A stretch of DNA of 64,000 nucleotides, from assembly GCA_008364785.1 (NCBI GenBank), contig VTTJ01000013.1, positions 1-64,000 on the forward strand. Direction: 5' to 3'. How positions within the stretch are numbered: position 1 is the first letter of the stretch; each line of letters begins with the position of its first letter. The notes under the pieces were generated by a model. It saw only the letters and a list, made by a program, of their open reading frames with translations, was not told the origin of the DNA and did no database searches. This document shows positions 60,735 through 64,000 of the stretch, piece by piece. This DNA comes from Bacillus sp. BGMRC 2118. GTDB taxonomy: Bacteria; Bacillota; Bacilli; Bacillales; SA4. Made by a program: the position numbers and the translations under genes.

Positions 60735-62405
60735 TTAGTTTTTTAGCATAGGAATATCGATATTGTGATTTCGAGCTGTTTCTTCTGCCAACTCATAGCC
60801 GGCATCCACGTGCCTTACAACACCCATCCCCGGGTCTGTCGTTAATACACGCTCTAACCGTTTCTCCGCTTCCTTTGTTCCGTCCGCTACAATTACCATT
60901 CCGGCATGAAGTGAATATCCCATTCCAACTCCACCACCGTGGTGAACAGATACCCAGCTTGCCCCGCCTACACTATTAATCAGCGCATTTAAAATTGGCC
61001 AGTCGGAAACTGCGTCACTGCCGTCTTTCATACTTTCTGTTTCACGGTTTGGTGATGCAACAGATCCAGAATCTAAATGATCACGCCCAATAACAATTGG
61101 AGCTTTTAATTCACCACTTGCAACCATGTCATTTATAATTTTTCCAAAGCGAGCTCTCTCCCCATAACCAAGCCAGCAAATTCGTGCAGGTAAACCTTGA
61201 AATTGAATACGCTCGCGTGCCATCTTAATCCAATTACATAGATGTGTATTGTAGCTAAATTCCTTTAAAATCACTTCATCTAGTTTATAAATATCTTCTG
61301 GGTCGCCCGATAATGCTACCCAACGAAATGGACCTTTTCCTTCACAAAATTGTGGTCTGATAAAGGCCGGTACAAAGCCAGGGAAGCTGAATGCATCCTC
61401 TACTCCTTCATCCTTTGCCACTTGACGAATGTTATTTCCATAATCAAAAGTAATTGCTCCAAGCTCTTTCATTTTCAGCATTGCACGCACATGTTCTGCG
61501 ATGCTTGCTTTTGATTTCACTTCATAAGCTTTTGGATCTCTTGCTCTTAATTCCGCAGCTTCTTCGAGTGTAAACCCAACTGGAATATACCCATTTAACG
61601 GATCATGTGAAGAAGTTTGGTCTGTTAGGACATCTGGTATAAACCCTCTGGAAATCATATTGTTAAGTACTTCTGGGGCATTGCCAAGAAGGCCGATAGA
61701 AATACCCTTATCATCTTTTTTTGCTTCTATCGCCATAGAGATTGCTTCATCTAAACTTGTTGTCATAACATCGAGATATTTTGTATCTAGACGTTTTTGA
61801 ATTCGTGTTTCATCAACTTCTATGTTAATGCTGACTCCTCCATTTAATGACACAGCTAATGGCTGTGCCCCGCCCATTCCCCCCAAACCGGCAGTAACGG
61901 TAATGGTTCCTTTTAATGAGCCGTTAAAATGTTGTCTTGCACATTCTGCAAATGTTTCATATGTCCCTTGAACAATTCCTTGTGTACCGATATATATCCA
62001 GCTGCCCGCTGTCATTTGTCCATACATCATGAGTCCTTTTTGATCAAGTTCATGGAAATGCTCCCAGTTAGCCCAAGCTGGTACTAAGTTAGAGTTTGCA
62101 ATTAATACCTTCGGTGCATCTGTATGGCTTTTAAACACTGCAACTGGCTTTCCTGATTGAATTAACAGTGTTTCGTCATTTTCTAGTCGTTTAAGGGTTG
62201 CAACAATCGCATCAAAGCTTTCCCAGTTTCGAGCTGCCTTTCCAATTCCTCCATATACAACTAAATCTTCAGGTCTCTCTGCTACCTCTTGATTCAGATT
62301 GTTAAACAACATTCTTAATGCCGCTTCTTGAATCCACCCCTTCGTGTGGAGCTCAGTTCCTGTGTAATTGTGTACCACTCTTTTTTCAGATTGATTCGTT
62401 GTCAT
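60735..62405 (-). CDS. hutU: Urocanate hydratase HutU
   Basis: 556 residues, the NAD-dependent enzyme that adds water to urocanate. VTAGLGGMGGAQPLAVSLNG and SVHHGGGVGMGYSLHAGMVI (NAD and active-site regions) and RICWLGYGERARFG are present, at full family length. It is the first gene of hutU-hutI-hutG on the minus strand, whereas hutP-hutH are on the plus strand 5 kb away. No HutP-type leader is seen before it. Confidence 0.97.
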   Translation of the reverse strand: MTTNQSEKRVVHNYTGTELHTKGWIQEAALRMLFNNLNQEVAERPEDLVVYGGIGKAARNWESFDAIVATLKRLENDETLLIQSGKPVAVFKSHTDAPKVLIANSNLVPAWANWEHFHELDQKGLMMYGQMTAGSWIYIGTQGIVQGTYETFAECARQHFNGSLKGTITVTAGLGGMGGAQPLAVSLNGGVSINIEVDETRIQKRLDTKYLDVMTTSLDEAISMAIEAKKDDKGISIGLLGNAPEVLNNMISRGFIPDVLTDQTSSHDPLNGYIPVGFTLEEAAELRARDPKAYEVKSKASIAEHVRAMLKMKELGAITFDYGNNIRQVAKDEGVEDAFSFPGFVPAFIRPQFCEGKGPFRWVALSGDPEDIYKLDEVILKEFSYNTHLCNWIKMARERIQFQGLPARICWLGYGERARFGKIINDMVASGELKAPIVIGRDHLDSGSVASPNRETESMKDGSDAVSDWPILNALINSVGGASWVSVHHGGGVGMGYSLHAGMVIVADGTKEAEKRLERVLTTDPGMGVVRHVDAGYELAEETARNHNIDIPMLKN

Positions 62406-62551
62406 GTTAGCACCTGCTTATTGTAGATTTGATACTTATATTTTAGAAATCTACTACGTACAAAAGATAGATGATAACCTTTATAAATACTCAACTTTTT
62501 TAAGGTGGTATTAACTGTTTTTATTAAAGGACTGGAATTTATAAAGATTTT

Positions 62552-64000
62552 TTACACTTTTAGTGATTTCTTTCGATTTTTGTACATCCTTGGCGTTATT
62601 CCAACACGCTCTTTAAATATCTTGCTAAAATAATTTGCATGCTCAAACCCGCTTTTTCTAGCAATCTCTTGAATTGGCAAATTTGTTTCTAAGAGCAGCC
62701 TTTCTGCGGCACGAATTCGGAGTTCAGTTAGTTTTTCTTTGAAGGAAGTGCCTTGATTTTTAGTGAAAAGTGAACTTAAGTATGCAGGACTTCGATCAAC
62801 AAAACTTGCGACATCCTCTAGAGATAGATCTGGATGACTATAGTTATCCTCCATAAATCCAATAGCCTGTTCGACTAAATCCTTGCGCAACATTTGGCTT
62901 TGACTCACAGCTAAGTCTAGTACTTCATAAATAAAGAGTAAGAATTCCTGAACAATGCGATACAAAATAGGATGATATAAGATGACATTAAAAATGTGTA
63001 AATAATGATTTTGGATAGTTTCTCCAGTAATACCTTGTGATTTCATATGCCTGCTTACTTGAGCTAAAATACTTGTTAGCCGGATTCGTTGTAAGCCTGG
63101 GTCCGGGTAAGGTTCCGTTTGATGTAAAAATTCATTATACATCCAGTTTTTTACCTGCTCTTTTTTTCCCTGACTTAGCATTTCAACCCACAATCTTTGT
63201 TCGACAGGTGTTAAGAATGGATCTCGCCGTACCCAGTCAATTTTTTCAGTCATGTTAAATACCTTTCGCGATCCTTTATAAAATCGAAAATCTAGTAATT
63301 CCTTAGCATGTATATATTTCTCATGCAACGATAGCCCTGTCTCATCGGGATCATAAATAATAATGGTTAGAGGTTCTGAGTAAGACTCCTCCCATTCCCG
63401 AAGTAGTTGATTCCCAATATTCGGGAGTATCTGCTTATTGTGATTCCCTAAATTAGAGAAAATACAGACAATCATATCACTAAGTGGTAAAACAACAGGT
63501 GGATTCGTAAAGGGATAATTATGAATAAATGATAGAAGACTATGCTGCTTGAATTCTTCTTCTAGCTTAATAAGCATCAATTGATGATCTCCGATGGTAC
63601 TTTCTTGGTAATGAAAAATGGAATGATAAGATAGCTTAGATATTTCCTTTTTAGGTGGGATGGTGGTTTCCCGCTTCCCAGCAATTAGGCAACTTTTTGA
63701 TAAGACTCGCTTAATGACATCTGGTGACAGCGGCTTGACCCATAAGTCTATTACCCCAAGCTGAATGCCTTGAAGTGCCCGTTCATACGTAGCTTCAGTT
63801 GTTACAGCAATAACTTGTATGTTATATCTGTTCTTCAATTCTTTTAGTAATGGCATTTTTTCTAGTGGAATCATATCTAATTCAAGACATAGCACACCTG
63901 GTATCTCTGACTCTATTAACTGAATCACTTCATTTACAGAACCTGATAAAAGTACTTTCTCAAATGGGATGGTATATGAATTTACGAGCCAGTTAATCCC
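62552..64000 (-). CDS. AraC-family response regulator (cut by window end)
   Basis: The reading frame stays open from 63928 to the window edge, so the N terminus lies beyond 64000. The visible part begins with most of a receiver-like domain (ELD as probable phosphoacceptor region, conserved Lys in WVKPLSPDV), then a long linker, and a C-terminal AraC helix-turn-helix pair (LSLEDVASFVDRSPAYLSSL and LPIQEIARKSGFEHANYFSK, IFKERVGITPRMYKNR). Such proteins act with a sensor kinase to switch on uptake or metabolic genes. The target here is unknown; hutU is the nearest gene. Confidence 0.85.
   Translation of the reverse strand, partial: GINWLVNSYTIPFEKVLLSGSVNEVIQLIESEIPGVLCLELDMIPLEKMPLLKELKNRYNIQVIAVTTEATYERALQGIQLGVIDLWVKPLSPDVIKRVLSKSCLIAGKRETTIPPKKEISKLSYHSIFHYQESTIGDHQLMLIKLEEEFKQHSLLSFIHNYPFTNPPVVLPLSDMIVCIFSNLGNHNKQILPNIGNQLLREWEESYSEPLTIIIYDPDETGLSLHEKYIHAKELLDFRFYKGSRKVFNMTEKIDWVRRDPFLTPVEQRLWVEMLSQGKKEQVKNWMYNEFLHQTEPYPDPGLQRIRLTSILAQVSRHMKSQGITGETIQNHYLHIFNVILYHPILYRIVQEFLLFIYEVLDLAVSQSQMLRKDLVEQAIGFMEDNYSHPDLSLEDVASFVDRSPAYLSSLFTKNQGTSFKEKLTELRIRAAERLLLETNLPIQEIARKSGFEHANYFSKIFKERVGITPRMYKNRKKSLKV

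Overview
The window looks like chromosomal DNA of a low-GC, spore-forming member of the Bacillaceae. The gene order from about 1 to 25 kb matches, in reverse, the ydb-ydc region of Bacillus subtilis: tRNA, sprT-like, cmpA, tex, the sigB operon (rsbR to rsbX), ndoA-ndoAI, alr, ydcC, acpS, a rhomboid protease, ydbT-ydbS, cshA, murF, ddl. Strong AGGAGG-type ribosome sites, frequent TTG and GTG starts, a T-box, a HutP-type leader, a PerR box and CsoR sites all fit this group. The exact genus cannot be fixed from the sequence alone.

Layout. 1-8.2 kb: tRNA-Asn, SprT-like protein, the tiny sporulation gene cmpA, Tex and the whole SigB stress operon, in which rsbW is interrupted by an in-frame TAA. 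8.2-16.5 kb: EndoA toxin and antitoxin, alanine racemase, lipoprotein YdcC, AcpS, rhomboid protease, two PH-domain membrane proteins and UV endonuclease UvsE. 16.5-17.9 kb: a NERD-domain nuclease gene with degenerate 20-21 nt periodic repeats on both sides. 17.9-28.5 kb: CshA, DegV, a hydrolase, MurF, Ddl, and a MoxR/DUF58/DUF4129 operon with a trailing epimerase. 28.7-33.8 kb: an MFS transporter and the copper cluster csoR-copZ-copA with a histidine-rich secreted protein. 33.9-37.3 kb: a DinB-like protein, a T-box-controlled amino-acid permease and a second NERD paralogue, again beside a 21 nt periodic array. 37.3-43 kb: transporters, TcyP and a MarR-MFS pair. 43-46.6 kb: an ECF sigma/anti-sigma pair, then a sortase beside a duplicated-domain surface protein carrying a sorting signal. 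46.8-52 kb: arsRBC, small membrane proteins and PerR-boxed katA. 52.4-54.3 kb: a second ECF sigma/anti-sigma pair divergent from an acidic lipoprotein. 54.4-62.4 kb: histidine utilisation split into hutP-hutH (+) and hutU-hutI-hutG (-), with small membrane protein genes between. 62.5-64 kb: an AraC-type response regulator cut by the window end.

How it fits together. Most of the window is conserved housekeeping and stress biology with accessory modules inserted. Short intergenic repeats (three copies of a ~185 bp MITE-like element and one ~120 bp element) mark sites of past insertion. The most unusual signal is the pairing of both NERD nuclease paralogues (nuclease, zinc ribbon, helix-turn-helix-like tail) with short GGA-cored repeats spaced two helical turns apart. 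The next is the nonsense codon in the SigB antisigma gene. Functional calls rest on recognised motifs and family knowledge; no database search was possible.
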